A DNA stretch of 64,000 nucleotides from Hyaloscypha bicolor E (GCF_002865645.1 NW_020194526.1:62001-126000), one strand, 5' to 3'; numbered from the stretch's first letter, positions 38,001-51,235 are shown. The notes: a model not told the origin generated them from the sequence alone. Program-made: numbers and translations.

Positions 38001-38379
38001 AATGCTCCTCGGTCTCCAAAACTCACCCTACTCCCATCACACACCAGGATCAGCCGGATCATTTGACCACAATCCAAACCAAAGCATGACTTCACCAGGT
38101 GGCACCCGCGCAGATGGGGGCTCATTCGACTTCACACAGACCAACTCGAGCATGTTTCCCCCTGGTAGCTACTTGGGGATCGGTGGCGTGGGTGACATGA
38201 TTATGGATAGCCAGGAAATCGATATGTCGACTCTAGGCGGCGATATGATGCCTTGGTATCTCCCGCAAGATGTTCTCAATTACTTTGATAATGGGGGAAA
38301 TGGAGTCACGGCAATGGCTGGTGGCGGGAGCTTGAATGCTGATGTGGATATGGGGAATATGGGGTCAAATAATGGTTGA
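35022..38379 (+). CDS. Zn2Cys6 transcription factor with fungal-specific TF domain
   Basis: Exons 35022-35155, 35286-35911, 35963-36954 and 37006-38379 join in phase to 1041 aa. The first intron splits the zinc cluster just before its first Cys; the cluster reads C46-x2-C49-x6-C56-x6-C63-x2-C66-x6-C73 (CRTCRKRKTRC ... CSTCTENGHEC). An acidic linker leads to VPYFRYFGPTAIVPGFKQ, then the PF04082-type middle homology region (HLVETFFARLGCNYPFLR, CGLAARFSDHP, LGCAIRMAVDLGL, DTLWAVFMLDRVIS). The C-terminus is rich in Gln, Pro and Ser, as in activation domains. The third intron (36955-37005, 51 bases, TACTAAC branch) has a length divisible by three and no stop. Its removal restores NFIL-VHFWFHTLIMLLHQPTL. 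It should be a nuclear regulator. The target is unknown, though it sits among carbohydrate-enzyme genes. Confidence 0.9.
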
Positions 38380-39856
38380 CTTTTCCCTTCGACGAGTTCC
38401 CGCTCACCTCCTCGACCTTCCAATATCATCAAGATGCTGTCCTCTCCGCAAGCACTAGATGGTCTCGACCTCACTGTTAAGGGGGACGACTGTATTGAAT
38501 TTTTCCGTGCCCATTCTCTAGTTCGTTTGTACATATAATAAGGTACCATAGCAAGGTATAAGCGGAGGAGTTCGGACTAAAATTTAGGAGCTTTGGGAGG
38601 ACGTGTTTTGAAAATATCTAGCTTCATAGTATGGATTCAACTCTTAGGGAAGGTAGCGGATACTATTGACGGAATGGGCGTTCATAAGATGGGACTTACG
38701 ATGAGGTACACGATTCTCTTCGAACGAGATATGTCTTGCTACTAAGATATCGCAGACTTCTAGCACACCGTTTGTGAAACTTCTAGGACCTCACAAACAT
38801 CTCGACTTTCACACCTTCTCAGGACGGTAGAACTTCCAAACACCCCACACAACCTCTCTAATTATCTCTCTTGCTCTTGCATTACGGTCTCCATTGAGCC
38901 CCTCAAAATGTATCGCTAGCCAGACTGGTGGCCAACCATTCAGATGACCGTGGATAAAATAAGCAAATTCGCAATTAAAGCCGTGAGCAGAAATACGAAT
39001 ACAGGTACGAACCCTCCTCATGCTTCTATGGTGGTGCCAAATGGACAGCGGCACTCCTGGATTAGTGAGGAGGTCGGGGAGGTGGTGGGTTTGGCCGAGA
39101 CTCGGGACTCAGGAGAGGCCTTGGTTTACCCATCCGAAGGGGAAGAGGGATAGAACGGTGAAGAACATTGTGTCAGTACCTTAAAGGTTTTCTCGAAGAG
39201 AGCTGGGTGTGCTTTGTGAAAGTTTTTTTTGGGGGGCAAAGAGGGAAAGGAATAGGGGGTCTTGGCAGGAAGTCGTTTTAATCCAGATTCATGGCTTCCA
39301 GAAAGCCACGATCGCTATGATGGTTCCTCAACGTGGGCGGGCCTAACTCTTACAGTAACTCATTTGCTGCCATACCGTAGATCTGACTAAACGGTGTCGT
39401 ACAAACTGTGGGGTTTCCAAGAGCCCAAGAAATTTTTTGATAGTGGATATTTTATCTGTGGTCCGAAGATCACCACTCTGCCTCGCGTATACCCCGCAAT
39501 CCAGAGAGTGCGGGGTCCATGCCGGAGAATTGTCGCATCGCGGATAATTTGCGTGAATAGCTTCGATTTGGGGACTTTTAAAGATTTCCTTACTGCGAAA
39601 TTTCAGCTTTCTTGAGTATGGAGTGGCTTCGAACGTCAGAGGGCGCTATCTAGGGGTGGAATGACGCTGTAGGAACCTCCCGAGACTCATGCACCCCGCA
39701 ACCGGCCATTTTTAGTAGAGGATAATGATTGGTCTCGCCTATTGACGCGCTAAGGTAATTCTAGGACAGGGAGCAAAGCTCGTGTTTCTCAGGCCATGTC
39801 TTTTCTTGTTGTGCTGATCTACAACATTCAGAAACCTCAATCGGATCCAGGGAAAT
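38380..39856. other. Intergenic region and alpha-galactosidase promoter
   Basis: Nearly 1.5 kb with no supported gene; a minus frame at 38.81-39.05 kb has no family features. A homopolymer pair (eight T then six G) is at 39.22-39.24 kb. Confidence 0.45.
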
Positions 39857-41396
39857 ATGCATAGATCATTTCCATTCGTCGTTGTATCAGTATTCCAATC
39901 TGCTCTTGCTTTGGTACAGAAGGATGGAGTGGTAAGTCTCCTCATCCTCAATACATTCACGATTATTGATTCCGGCACAGGGCAAGCTCCCAGCACTTGG
40001 GTGGAATTCGTGGAATGCCTTTGCTTGCGACGTGAGCGAGGAGAAGATCATGACTGCAGCAAATGAGATGGTGAATCTCGGCCTCAAAGACGCGGGCTAT
40101 GAATACGTGAACGGTAAGTCTTTACCCCGCTCTCAACTCTTTTCTGACACTGCGTCAGTCGATGATTGCTGGTCCGTCAAAGCAGGGAGAAACAGCAGCA
40201 CCAACCAACTGATTCCCGATCCAACCACGTTCCCCTCGGGAATCAAAGGCCTAGCAAAAAAAATTCACGCCCTTGGTCTCAAAATCGGCATCTACAGCGA
40301 CGACGGCACGACAACCTGTGCTGGTTACCCAGCGTCCCTGGGCTACGAGTCGCTCGATGCCGCCACTTTCGCCGCATGGGGTATCGACTACCTCAAGTAC
40401 GACGACTGTAACGTTCCGCCAGAATGGATGGATCAGTATGAGAGCTGTGTACCCGAACCTCGCGATTCATATCCCGGCCCATTCCAAAACGGCACTTGCC
40501 CACCCAAGTACTATTCACGCCCTCCCCCGCCAGCGAGCTACGACTGGAGCACAAGCAACACCACCAAGCGGTACAACATTATGAGAGACGCCCTCTTCGC
40601 ACAGAATCGCACAATTCTATTCAGTCTTTGCAACGGGGGCCAGGCAGAAGTTTCAACTTGGGCAAGTGCCACTGGAAACTCATGGCGGATGTCAGGCGAT
40701 ATCACACCAAACTGGTCCCGGATCGTGTATATCCTGAACGAGAACAGTTTCCTGCTCAATTCCGTTGATTTCTGGGGTCACAATGATGCGGATATGCTCG
40801 AGGTGGGGAACGGAAATTTGACGCTAGAGGAGAATAGGAGTCATTTTGCTTTCTGGGCTGCGATGAAAAGCCCACTGATTATTGGGACCGCGCTTGACGA
40901 GTTGTCAAGTGAGCTGGTTGATGTGTTGAAGAACAGGTATTTATTGGCGTTTAATCAGGATGCAGTGTTTGGGACGCCGGCGAAGCCGTATAAATGGGGA
41001 ACTAACGCGGATTGGACATGGAATTCGACAAGTCCGGCCGAATATTGGAGTGGCGCGAGTGGGAATGGGACGTTGGTGCTGGCGTTCAACCCTTTGGCAA
41101 GTGCGGTGCAGAAAGAGATTGTTTGGAGAGAGGTTCCGGAATTGAACAGTGGTGGTGCTGCGTTTGAAGTTACGGATGTTTGGACTGGGGAAAATGTTGG
41201 GTGCGTAAGTGGCGGGATTAATAGGACGGCTGCGAGTCATGAAACAGTGGGGTTTGTGGTAGGAACAGAGTGTCAGGGAACTTTACAAAGTAGTAATTCG
41301 GTCGGTTCATTGCGTTCTCAGACATCCTCTGTTAGGTCAGGTCCGATGACTTCGGGGGATGGGAGAGGGGTGAAACCTGTTCGGGAGGATTTATAA
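39857..41396 (+). CDS. Secreted alpha-galactosidase, GH27
   Basis: Exons 39857-39931, 39981-40113 and 40159-41396 join to 481 aa. A signal peptide ([19 protein letters not shown]) precedes the GH27 barrel: [23 protein letters not shown] completed by splicing, [27 protein letters not shown] with nucleophile Asp near 150, and WRMSGDI with acid/base Asp near 249. [13 protein letters not shown] and AFNQDAVF lie further on, followed by the beta-sandwich domain. Ser-rich sequence makes up the C-terminal tail. Several NxS/T sites suit a secreted glycoprotein. It releases terminal alpha-galactose from galacto-oligosaccharides or galactomannan. Starting at the second exon would lose the signal peptide. 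Confidence 0.94.
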
Positions 41397-41731
41397 ATCT
41401 GGATAAGACGATCGCTTTGCGGATCTACAGAAACGCTGCCACTAGTTCAACGAAGTCCTGCATTCCTTTGAGCGCAAGTGACAGAATCATAGTTGATCAA
41501 GCAGTCTCTTTTCTTGGCGATGTATCCTCTCTCTATACCGAGACGAAACCATCGAAGCAAAATTCAGGGGCCGCTTGCGTCTTTGCTCCTCGACAACTCA
41601 TCCGCATTCCTTCCGTGTCAAATTTTGACTCGTCCTGTCGACCAAGCCGCTTCCGAGATTGAAGTCCTGCAACGACACAACTCCAACAGAAACCGAAGAA
41701 ATCAATATAATTTCACAAACCACTGTGAATC
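41397..41731. other. Short convergent intergenic region
   Basis: The 3' ends of alpha-galactosidase and of the minus-strand candidate gene face each other here. No other feature is seen. Confidence 0.45.
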
Positions 41732-42392
41732 TCAAACCTCTGCCCCGAAAGAACCATCTGCTCCACGAATCTCTCGAATGATGACACCCGGTATGAACCT
41801 ACTTCCAGACTCTAGCTCAGCAGTGCCTGGAGAGTTCCAGTGAGGTTCGACCATGCCGAGACTTCCATCTTCCGCCGCGTCTTGCTGGGCAGCAGATCCT
41901 GCCTGCGGATTTCCTGTGTTGGCAGAGTCCGGTGCAAGGATGTGTTGAGGTTGTTCACTTTGTAGCTGTTGGGATTGATCTGGGGTCTCTTCAAGTGCCG
42001 GTTGAAATAGTTTCGATAACCGTTTGCCGCCCCGCTTGCGTTTGTCCCTGGGACAATTAATGGCTGTAAAAGTTGCTAATTGGGTAGTGCTTGAGGCGGA
42101 CTGATGGCGTTGCCTAAGACCTTGTTCGTTGGGCGAGCACCAGTCATGTTTGACAACTCAATATCATACCAGTACATACCTCCTGTGGAGACACCAGAGG
42201 CACGTTCATCCGGTCCTGGCTGTTGTGGTGGTGGTGGTGGTGGTAGTGATGACGGTGAAAGACCCTGCTTCTTCGTCTCCAAAGATTACGTTTCTGAGCC
42301 CATCTTTGACCATATCCGGGCTGGGATGAAGATGCTTGCTCAGATGCGGTTGCTGGAAGGCAGGAGGAAGACTCGGAGACTTGGACATCCAT
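41732..42392 (-). CDS. Candidate two-exon hypothetical gene (193 aa)
   Basis: Minus-strand exon 42392-42180 (71 codons) and exon 42100-41732 join in phase 0 across a 79-base intron with donor GTATGT and acceptor CATCAG. The product starts MDVQVSESSSCLPA, contains a run of six His after HRHHY (the CAC/CAT repeat near 42.23 kb), then a basic patch RDKRKRGGKRLSKLF and a Gln/Ala/Pro-rich low-complexity tail. No family is recognised. The whole-length open spliced frame favours a gene, but the low complexity and closeness to the repeat block leave a decayed fragment possible. Confidence 0.38.
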
Positions 42393-42761
42393 GAAATGGA
42401 CTCGCGTATCTTGAGAAAAAGCCTCTCATCCAAAAATACCTTGTCACGAAATATTGCACCAACCGCCAGTCTGACAACTTGCCTTCGGACCCGGGTAGTG
42501 GAGACAATTTTTTCGAAAGTCGCCCCACGTTGCTGCTAGTGCTTGTCCGGGTCTTCCTTCATTTGGGAAAATGTAAAACGCCCCCCCCCCCCCCCCGGGG
42601 GTCGATTGGGGCCGGACTAACCTAAAGTAGAGAGGAGCACCAAAAAATCTAGTTTTCCTTTAAGTTTAATTTACTATATAAAGAATTATTACAATTTAAT
42701 TATCTTTTTATATTATAGAAAGCCAGATTATAAGCTAATAGAATATAAAGTTTTTATTATA

Positions 42762-43338
42762 CGGAGATCGCGGCATAAAGTGACGGGATTATAGGGCATT
42801 TCGACACTGAGCCCACTGTAGAGTTCAATTCAGGTGCTGCGCACGCTATAAGGCCCTATATCTCCAGGCTATGTGCCCTAGAAATACACTATGAGACATT
42901 GCAAGGTTACGAAGATCTTCAAGGGTATTAGCGCTGCTGGCAGAGCAACTATCCCTTCGTCTGGCGAGACATAGTCCACGCTAGCAAGGGGGGTGTGGCT
43001 GCACGCAAGCCTCACCTCGCTTTATTACGCTTGAAGAGGCTTGCGTGCAGCCACACCCCCCTTGCTAGCGTGGACTATATCTCGCCAGACGAAGGGATAG
43101 CGCTTGGACACTAAAAGAATAACTCTTATAGGGCTAATTAGCGAGTAAGCCCTTGTAAATACAGGGGATAAACCCTTAAAAGGTGTGGCACCCCTTGTCC
43201 GAGGCTTATGGCTTGTTTTCAGGGCAGTAGCCTAGAAATACAAGGATTTTTAGCGGCTAAGCTCGCTAGAAACGAGTGCTACAGTGGAGTTTCAGTACCA
43301 AGGCCCTATAATCCCGTCACTTAATGCCGCGATCTCCG
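42762..43338. mobile_element. Middle inverted-repeat element (577-bp MITE, TA target duplication)
   Basis: It begins CGGAGATCGCGGCATAAAG (42762) and ends with the inverted copy CTTAATGCCGCGATCTCCG (43338), with TA on both sides (42760-42761 and 43339-43340). The arms match for 36 bases with one mismatch, and weaker matching continues inward (CCACTGTAG against CTACAGTGG). Composition is normal, unlike the RIPed sequence it lies in. There is no coding capacity. The TA duplication points to a Tc1/mariner-type transposase as the mover. Confidence 0.82.
42949..43100. repeat. Near-perfect 65-bp inverted repeat with 22-nt loop
   Basis: Left arm 42949-43013 and right arm 43036-43100 are reverse complements with a single mismatch (ATGTCTC against ATATCTC); the loop is 43014-43035. 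The arms contain GCAAGGGGGGTGTGGCTGC and its complement. A transcript would fold into a very stable hairpin. The repeat sits near the middle of the 577-bp element. Confidence 0.93.
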
Positions 43339-44325
43339 TATAATAATTAGTAGATTTAAGAATATTTAAAGAAGGTAAGGAAAGTCGGAATTTTTAAGGC
43401 ACTATGAGAGCCTGAAAATTTAGCAATCAAGCGCCTGGAACTAATTTACCTCGTACGCAATTATCGCCTCGCCTGTTCCACGCCCCAAATTAGAGCTCTT
43501 ATATATAAACTTCCTTATACCTATATTAGGAAATCTGATTCGAGAGAAAGACTTAAGCAAGTACAAGCAACTAATTAGGTATTATTAAAACTCTAAAATC
43601 TACTGATTCATATAATCGACACCCGGGGGGGTATCGTTTTACATTTTCCCCTTTATTTGGCACACAATCTTGGGATATACAATTAATAGGCAGTATCTTT
43701 AATGGATTTGTATACAAAGGCAACGGGCGAAAAAATCCGTCGATTTTGATTTGTTACTCAAGCGAGAATTTTTGCTAGCGAACCCCACCAAAACTTTCTT
43801 TCCCCACCAATATTAATTAATTAATCTAATTCAATTACGCCATGGGCAAATACGCTACCGATATTAATAAGGCCATTTTCTTGACTTATTTACTTTATAT
43901 TTATTAAGCTGAGGCTGTATAAAGAGCAAATCTTCCCAAATAAACTACTATAGATATTAAAAATACTACTACTAAGGTTCAAGTTTAATATAATAAGGAG
44001 GGGCTATCTCTACTTATAATTAGGAAGTAAGTAGAGCAAATTAAATAGAAGAAAGGCTCTAGAAGGCCAGAAAAAGTTATAGATAAGGAGGTAATTTAGC
44101 TAATAGAAGCTTGTATATTAAATAAGACTTAAAGAAAGAAGCTTTAGTATATTATATTAAAAGAAAAGGGCGTTTTTAATATCTATTATAGAATAATTAA
44201 GAAAAAGCTATATATTTATAGCCTTTACTAGCGGAAATCTATAAAGAAACTCGGTTTTATAAATATATAAAAGCTTAATAACTTGAGATTATATTCTTAT
44301 AAAAGAATTAGGATATTATAAAATA

Positions 44326-44606
44326 TATAAGGCATGTAATAGTAAGGTAATATATAAGTAGTTAAGGTAAGTAAGCTATAAAATAATACTTGTAAGTATA
44401 ACTAATTCCAAGAATTAATTCTAGTAAAAGACTTATTAATATCCCTTTCTAAAGCTAGGAATATCTCCCTATATATTCCCTAGTACTTAGCCAGGTATAT
44501 AAAGCTCTTTACTTAATTAGGAAATCCTATATAATCTATATAATTCTAATTATAAGCTATATCCAAAATAGGAAACTAGATTTATAATATCTAATACCTA
44601 TCTATA
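44326..44606 (-). repeat. Left LTR of the nested Gypsy element
   Basis: Starts TATAAGGCATGTAATAG (TG degraded to TA) and ends TACCTATCTATA. It matches 51001-51235 plus 52886-52930 throughout, with mostly C/T and G/A differences. Confidence 0.82.
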
Positions 44607-47600
44607 TACTATTATATATATCTATTATATTAACCCTCTCTCTAGGCCCTTGTCCCTAAAAGGCCTGAGAAAACTATAAATAGCTTTATAAATATTTCCC
44701 TAAAACTTTCCTGGCTACTAGCTTTCTCTAAAGACTTCCTATAATTACCCTATTAGTATACTAGGTAATAGAATTAAGAATATAGTTTACTAATCCTGCC
44801 TAGCTAGCTTATAAATTACCTCTAGTAATTTCCCCTTATAAAGGTAATATAAATATAGTATATATTATTAGATATAAAGCTTATCCGATTTCCTAATTAG
44901 TTTATAAATCCTAACTTAGCCTCTATTTATAAATAAATTATTATTTTATAGGCCTAAGAGCTTAGAAAAGTTAATCTAATCTTCTAGTTTATTTATAAAT
45001 TTCTTTTTTGGAATTTTCTAGATATTCCTGATATAAAGCCGGTTCTAAATTCGTAATTACTATTTAGGGAAAGGGTATTATAAAAAGGCCTCTCTTTTCC
45101 TACTAACTAACTTTCTTTTCCTTTAACTATAATACTATATCTAGTTCTTCTTTATTTCTTGCCTTTCTTTTCTAAGCCTTTTTTAAGCCTTTTTTAAGTT
45201 TTCTTTAAGCTTCTTTTAAGCTTTCTTCTAATTTCTTCTTTTACTTTTTTATTTATTAAGATAAATTCTTCTCTTAGTACTTATTAGCCTATTACTAACT
45301 ATTTGGCTAATACTCCTATATTCTTAATTTGCCCTTATTATCTTTAATATTCCAAGAATATTACTAAGTTTCCTAATCTTATTTATATTAAGAGTAATAA
45401 TTACTTAGTATATAATTACTACTATTCCAAGAATAAGAAATATAATCTTATAAGTTATAATTTCCTTCTTTTATTCTCTATTCTAATACTATCTAAGATT
45501 CCTTAAATATATATAGTATAATTAAATTACCTTTTCTAAGCTATTAATATATATAAGTATCTTGCCTAACCTTTACCCGAAAGAAAAAAGGCTATTATAG
45601 CCCTTTATTTATATTAAACTATATATACTTCTTATATTAAAGCTATTATTCGAGGCTAATAGATTTCCCTAATAATCTAAGAAATAAATTAAGTAATTCT
45701 TATTAGCTTAATATAAATATAAAGTACTTTTAAAGATATAGTTAATATTTTTTAATATTAAGTAAGCTTATTTCCTTCTTATTTCTTACTAATAGCTAAT
45801 AGTTTTCTGGGCTAATTTACTATTTATTTCTTAAAAGAATCCCGATAAAAATAATAATAAAAATAGTAAAAAGTAATTATAAGAATAGAGTATTTATAGG
45901 ATATAGAAATTAGAGTTTTTAATAATTTTCATATAGTTTTTCTAAGAATAAATATATAGTTTTTTAATAGTTTCCTAATAAAAGTATTTATTTTTTATAT
46001 CTCTATTTAGCTAATAGTATTATAATATTACTCTTTTCTAAATATTCTTATAATTCTTAAGCTATATTTTCTAGATTACTTAGTAGTTCTTATATATTAT
46101 TTACTAGTAAATAGCCTTTCTAATAAACGAAATACTTCTTTCTTTTTCTATTTTTCCTATAAGTTATAATAAATTCTATCTCGAATTTCTTTTTGCCTTT
46201 AATCTTAACCGGCTCTAGTTCTACTATAGTACTAGCTTGCAGGTATTATAGTTCCAAAAAAGAAATATAGAAAATATTATAAATTTAATATAATAGTAGT
46301 AATTTCAAGTAATATATCTATTTATATATTCCTATAATTTCTAGAACTTTAAAGGGGCTAAGATATCTATTTACTAGCTTTATACTAGGTTATAGCTATT
46401 AAATATTCTTTATATAAAGTATAACTTTATTATATATCTTGAATTCTTTATTAATATATTTCTTATTATAATACTTTTTCTATATATCTATTACTTTTTA
46501 CTATTACTTTTCTAGTATTTCCTATTCTATTTAAATTCTTTATACTCTTTCCTATATTACTAGTACTTCTCTTTCTAGAATATTATTCTTAATATATAGT
46601 TTTATACTAGAATAGAATCTATATAATATATAGAATAGAAATATTTCTATTATTAAATAATTAAAGTTATTATATATGAATTCTATAAAAGTAAGCTTTA
46701 TTATCTAGTTATCTTACTAGTAGCTAATATAGTACCTTAAGTATTATTCTAGAGTTTAGTTTAGATTCTTTATTTATTTATTAGTTTATAAGTAAAATAT
46801 TATATTTAGTTATTATTAAATCTTTAAATAAAAGTATAGACTTAACTAGAACTTGCTTATAAAATAGATCCTTTATTAGAGATTATACCTATAAGTATAT
46901 TAAAGTCTTTAATAATATAGTATATAAATAGCTTTATTAGTTTAGGAACCGAGATTTTTTTAGTAATTAGAATATATTATATTATTTTTATATATTTATT
47001 AATAATAATAAATATAGAATTATATATTTTACTATAAAACCTAGAAGGAAGTAGCCCTATAATAAAGTTTATAGTAATTTCTTACTATAGCTTAGAGAAG
47101 AAGGGAAATAAACTAAGTATATTATATAATAAATATTTTTTTACCTTAGTTTATTAATATATAAAATAAGTTCTAATATAGTTTTTTATATTTTTTTTTA
47201 TATTTTACTAGAAGTATTTTCTCTAGAGAATCTCTAATATCTTACTAGTACTAAAATACCTATCTCTAGGATTATTATAATTAGCTTATAGTAATTCTTT
47301 TTTAAGAGCTAGTTTATTTAGTATATAGATAATATTCTAATATCTTAATAACCCAGATATATTAAATTCCTAAGTCTTAATAGCTCTAGTAAAGATCTTT
47401 TTTAAGAACTATTTATATTACTGGTATTATACTAATAAATTAAGCCTTTAGTACTATAATAGTAATTTAAATAATATTTCTCTGTTTTCCTTATATATTA
47501 TTTCGGACCTAGCTACTTATATAGCTAGAATCCATAGTATATACTATTTGTAACTAGCTATACTAGTAATAGATTCAAGTAATAATATCTCCGGTATTAT

Positions 47601-50600
47601 TCTATTACTAAAATAGATTTCCTTTTTGGAATTTTTTAGTATTTTACTAATTAAGAAATATCTATCTTTTTTTTCCTAAGCCTTATATTATAGTATTATA
47701 GGAATAATATAGTATCCTATTATTATTACCTATAGGGCTCTCTATTTTATATTCTATAGCTTATTATAAAGTATAAATAATAAAATATCTTTATTTATAT
47801 TTATTATAAAGTCCGGCTTCCTTAATAGCCTATTAGTAGGATTACTATATCCCGGCTAGTATTTTAAGATAAAGTTAAAGATAACTAGCTTCTCTACTTA
47901 TCTTATCTATTAACTATTTAGTTTTCTTTTAGTTATAAAGTATTTCAGGTTATTATAATCTGTTTTAATAATAATAGTATACCGGGTATATATTAGGTAA
48001 TATTACTAAATATAGAATACTAGAATAATAGCCAAGAGTTTAGAATTATATATTTTATATTTATTCTTAATTATAATTATCTTTTTTAAATAGAAAGTAA
48101 TAGGGTATTACCTGACTTCTATTCTCTTACTAAAAAGCTAGGAAATTATATCTATAATTATAAATCCTGAAGTATTCGTTTCTATATAAATCTTTAAGGC
48201 TAGATTAAAATAATAAAAGATTAGTACTATTATAAATATAATTTATAGCTTTCTAAAAGCCTTATTTGCCTTATCTATCTAGCTAAACTAATATAGTAAT
48301 TTTCTGCTAGTTTTTAGTAAATTAGTTAACCTTTTTATTATTCTGGAATATTTATAAATAAATTTCTAATAGAAGTTAGTAAAACCCAGAAATACTTGAA
48401 TTTCCCGGATATTATTTTTTAGGGCCGGCTATTTCCTAATAACTATAACCCGGCTAGCTTCTATTTCTATATTATCTGGGCTAATTATAAATCCCAGGAA
48501 CTTTATTCTTTCTATATTAAATTTATATTTTACTAAGTTTATAAAAAGCTAGTATTATTATAACCGTTTAAGTATATATTAAACCGCTATTATATATTAT
48601 TCTAGGTTCTTAAAATAAATTAAAATATTATCTAAATAGATTATATAAATAATATTTATAAGGCCTACTAGTATATAGTTAATATATGTCTGAAATATTA
48701 CTAGAGTATTAGAAAGTCTAAAAAATATAATATAATATTTAAAATATTTATAATATATTTGAAATACTATTTTCTATTTATTACTTTCCCGGATTCGTAA
48801 CTAATAGTAAATATCTTTTAAGTCTAGCTTTATATATACCTTTATTTTATAAAGCCTATCTATTATCTTACTAATAAGTAATAATAGTATTTGGTTCTTA
48901 ATAATAATCCTATTTAGATCCCGGTAATTAATATATAAATATAGGCTATTTTCTTTCTTTAGAATAAATATAATTAGGATACTAGCTAGGCTAATAGAAT
49001 AATAGATCTATTTCTTCTCTAAGCTAGTATTAAGATATTCCTAAAGAACTTTAAGCTCTTTTTCTAATAAAGTATATATAGGACTATATAATAGTTAAGA
49101 TCCTGGTTTCAGATTTATATAATACTCTATTATATAGTAATTAGGTAATATATCTATAGCTTCTATAGAAAATACTTGGAAAAGATCCTAATATTTCTTA
49201 GGAAATATAGCTGTTCTATTTATAGTAATAGTAGTAACTTTTTAGCTATTTATTATAAAATAAGTAATTAATAGAAAAACATATGTTTTATACTTTATTA
49301 CTTTAGTAAACTTCCTAGTATTTAGAACTTTAATTTTCTATAATTAAATCTAGTATTTCTATATTACTTTCCTAAAAGAAATTAGGGAATTAACCTAGTA
49401 AAGCTATAGGAATCCAAATATTATATTAATATAGTTTAGATTAAAATTATATAATATAAAATATATATTAGCCTCTTTTTAGTTTTCTAGTATATTCTTA
49501 GTAATAATCCCAAGAATATAGTTTTTATATAAATAAATTCTTCTTTTTTCTAGTAAAGTTAAGGAAATTACTTTTAATATTAATAAAATACCTATATTTA
49601 AAGCTAGCCTCCTCTTTATATAATTAGCCTCTAAACCCAAATTAATTAATATTCTAATTCTATATCTATCTTTCCTTATCTTAATAGTAACCTTAATTAC
49701 TATTCTCGTTTTAGGGGCTTTGCCCTCTATAATATAAATAAGTATAACTATTATAGGATATATTTATTTCCCGGCTTCTTTAGTTCTAAATACTTATATA
49801 CTTTATAGCTAGACTTGTTATAGTTATAGTAAGTCGATTTCCCTCGATTTAGGTAAATAGTAATATAGTAATTCTTTTTCTAGTAAATAAAGCAAATTAT
49901 ACCCGATTTTATAGATCCTAATACGGGTATTATATTAGACTCTATTATTATATCTTTACTATTCTAGTTATATAAATCTTATAACGGAAATATACTTCTT
50001 TTTTATTTCCCTTTATTATTCTTTTTCTTTTTCCTTTAATTTCCTTTCTTTTATTAACCTATTAGCTTATTATTATATTCCCGTTAAGTAAATAGGTTCA
50101 AGTTATTCTTAATTCTTATAGCTATAGAAATAAGCCTTTTTCTTTCTTATAAAGTATTCTCTTAATAATTAATCTTATCCCGAATCTCTTGCCTTAAGAT
50201 ACTAAATAAATTATTTTATTCTTATAATAAACTTATATATTCCAAGTTATCTAATAGGCTATCTAAGTAAAATACGAAGCTTTAGATACTTTAACCTAGC
50301 TACTATTTTATATTCTTAAACTTGGTAAAGATATTATTACTATAGTTCTCTGGATCTAAAATAAAATCCTTTATAAACTTAATAAAAATCTCCTAATCTA
50401 TAGTATTAATACCTACTAATTACTTCCTATATTTCTAGATATCCCTGGCTATATTCTTAAAGCAGAAAGTATAATATATAACCTTTATTATATCTATAGC
50501 CTAGATAATCCCGTCGTCTTTATATTACTTTAGCTTTACCTAATAGAAGAAGTTCTGGGCTTTTTTAATACTTTTCTCTCTATAAGTTAATAGTTCTCGG

Positions 50601-51000
50601 GTTTTTGGAGCCCTATAAACCAAATATATAGCCGGTAATATAATAAGTTCTATAATAGGTACCTAAATATCCTTAAGATAATAAATCTAAGCTTCTAGCT
50701 TCTCTAGATCCTTCCTCTATTATATTTCTGCTTCTAACTTAGTAATATAATAATAAGCTACTACTAGCTTCTCTATTATTATTATCTTACTAGCTAGTAA
50801 TATCTGAGTTCTATTTCTTTCTTTTAATTAGGCAATACTAAAAGTACCTAACTAGGCACTTCCCTAAATATTTAACTAGATTATCCTAGTAATAATAGAG
50901 ATATTTCTTCTAGTTAATACTTTAGCTATTAATAGTTTTATTTATTAATGGCTTAATTACCTTATAATAAACTACTTCCTAAAGATTAAATTAATTAGAA

Positions 51001-51235
51001 TATAAGACATATAATAATAGGGTAATATATAAGTAGTTAAGATAAGTAAATTATAGAATAATACTTATAAATATAACTAATTCCAAGAATTAATTCTAGT
51101 AAAAGACTTATTAATACCTTTTTCTAAAGCTAGGAGTATTTCCCTATATATTCCCTAGTATTTAGCCAGGTATATAAAGCCCTTTACTTAATTAGGAAAT
51201 CCTATATAATTCATATAATTCCGATTATAAGCTAT
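51001..51235 (-). repeat. Right LTR of the nested Gypsy element, first part (second part 52886-52930)
   Basis: Homologous to 44326 onward and broken at GCTAT by element A; it resumes ATCCAAAATAGGAAACTAG at 52886. The combined length of 280 bases equals the left LTR within one base. Confidence 0.82.

Larger units (their letters stand above)
42565..43650. mobile_element. Outer inverted-repeat element (non-coding, about 1.09 kb, MITE-like)
   Basis: The left end reads GGGAAAATGTAAAACG followed by a C-run, GGGGG and TCGA (42565-42605). The right end (43616-43650) is the inverted copy: TCGACACCC, a G-run, then ATCGTTTTACATTTTCCC. The G/C runs differ in length (16 C on the left). The inside is AT-rich and non-coding, interrupted by a 577-bp element. 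Without that insert it would be about 0.5 kb. A clear target duplication was not found. Confidence 0.72.

Noticed and set aside
38809..39054. 81-aa minus-strand frame
   Set aside because: No splice partners, leader or family features.
42104..42394. 96-aa plus-strand frame with a poly-Gly stretch
   Set aside because: Antisense to the two-exon candidate at 41732-42392, and the Gly run is the opposite strand of the CAC/CAT repeat.
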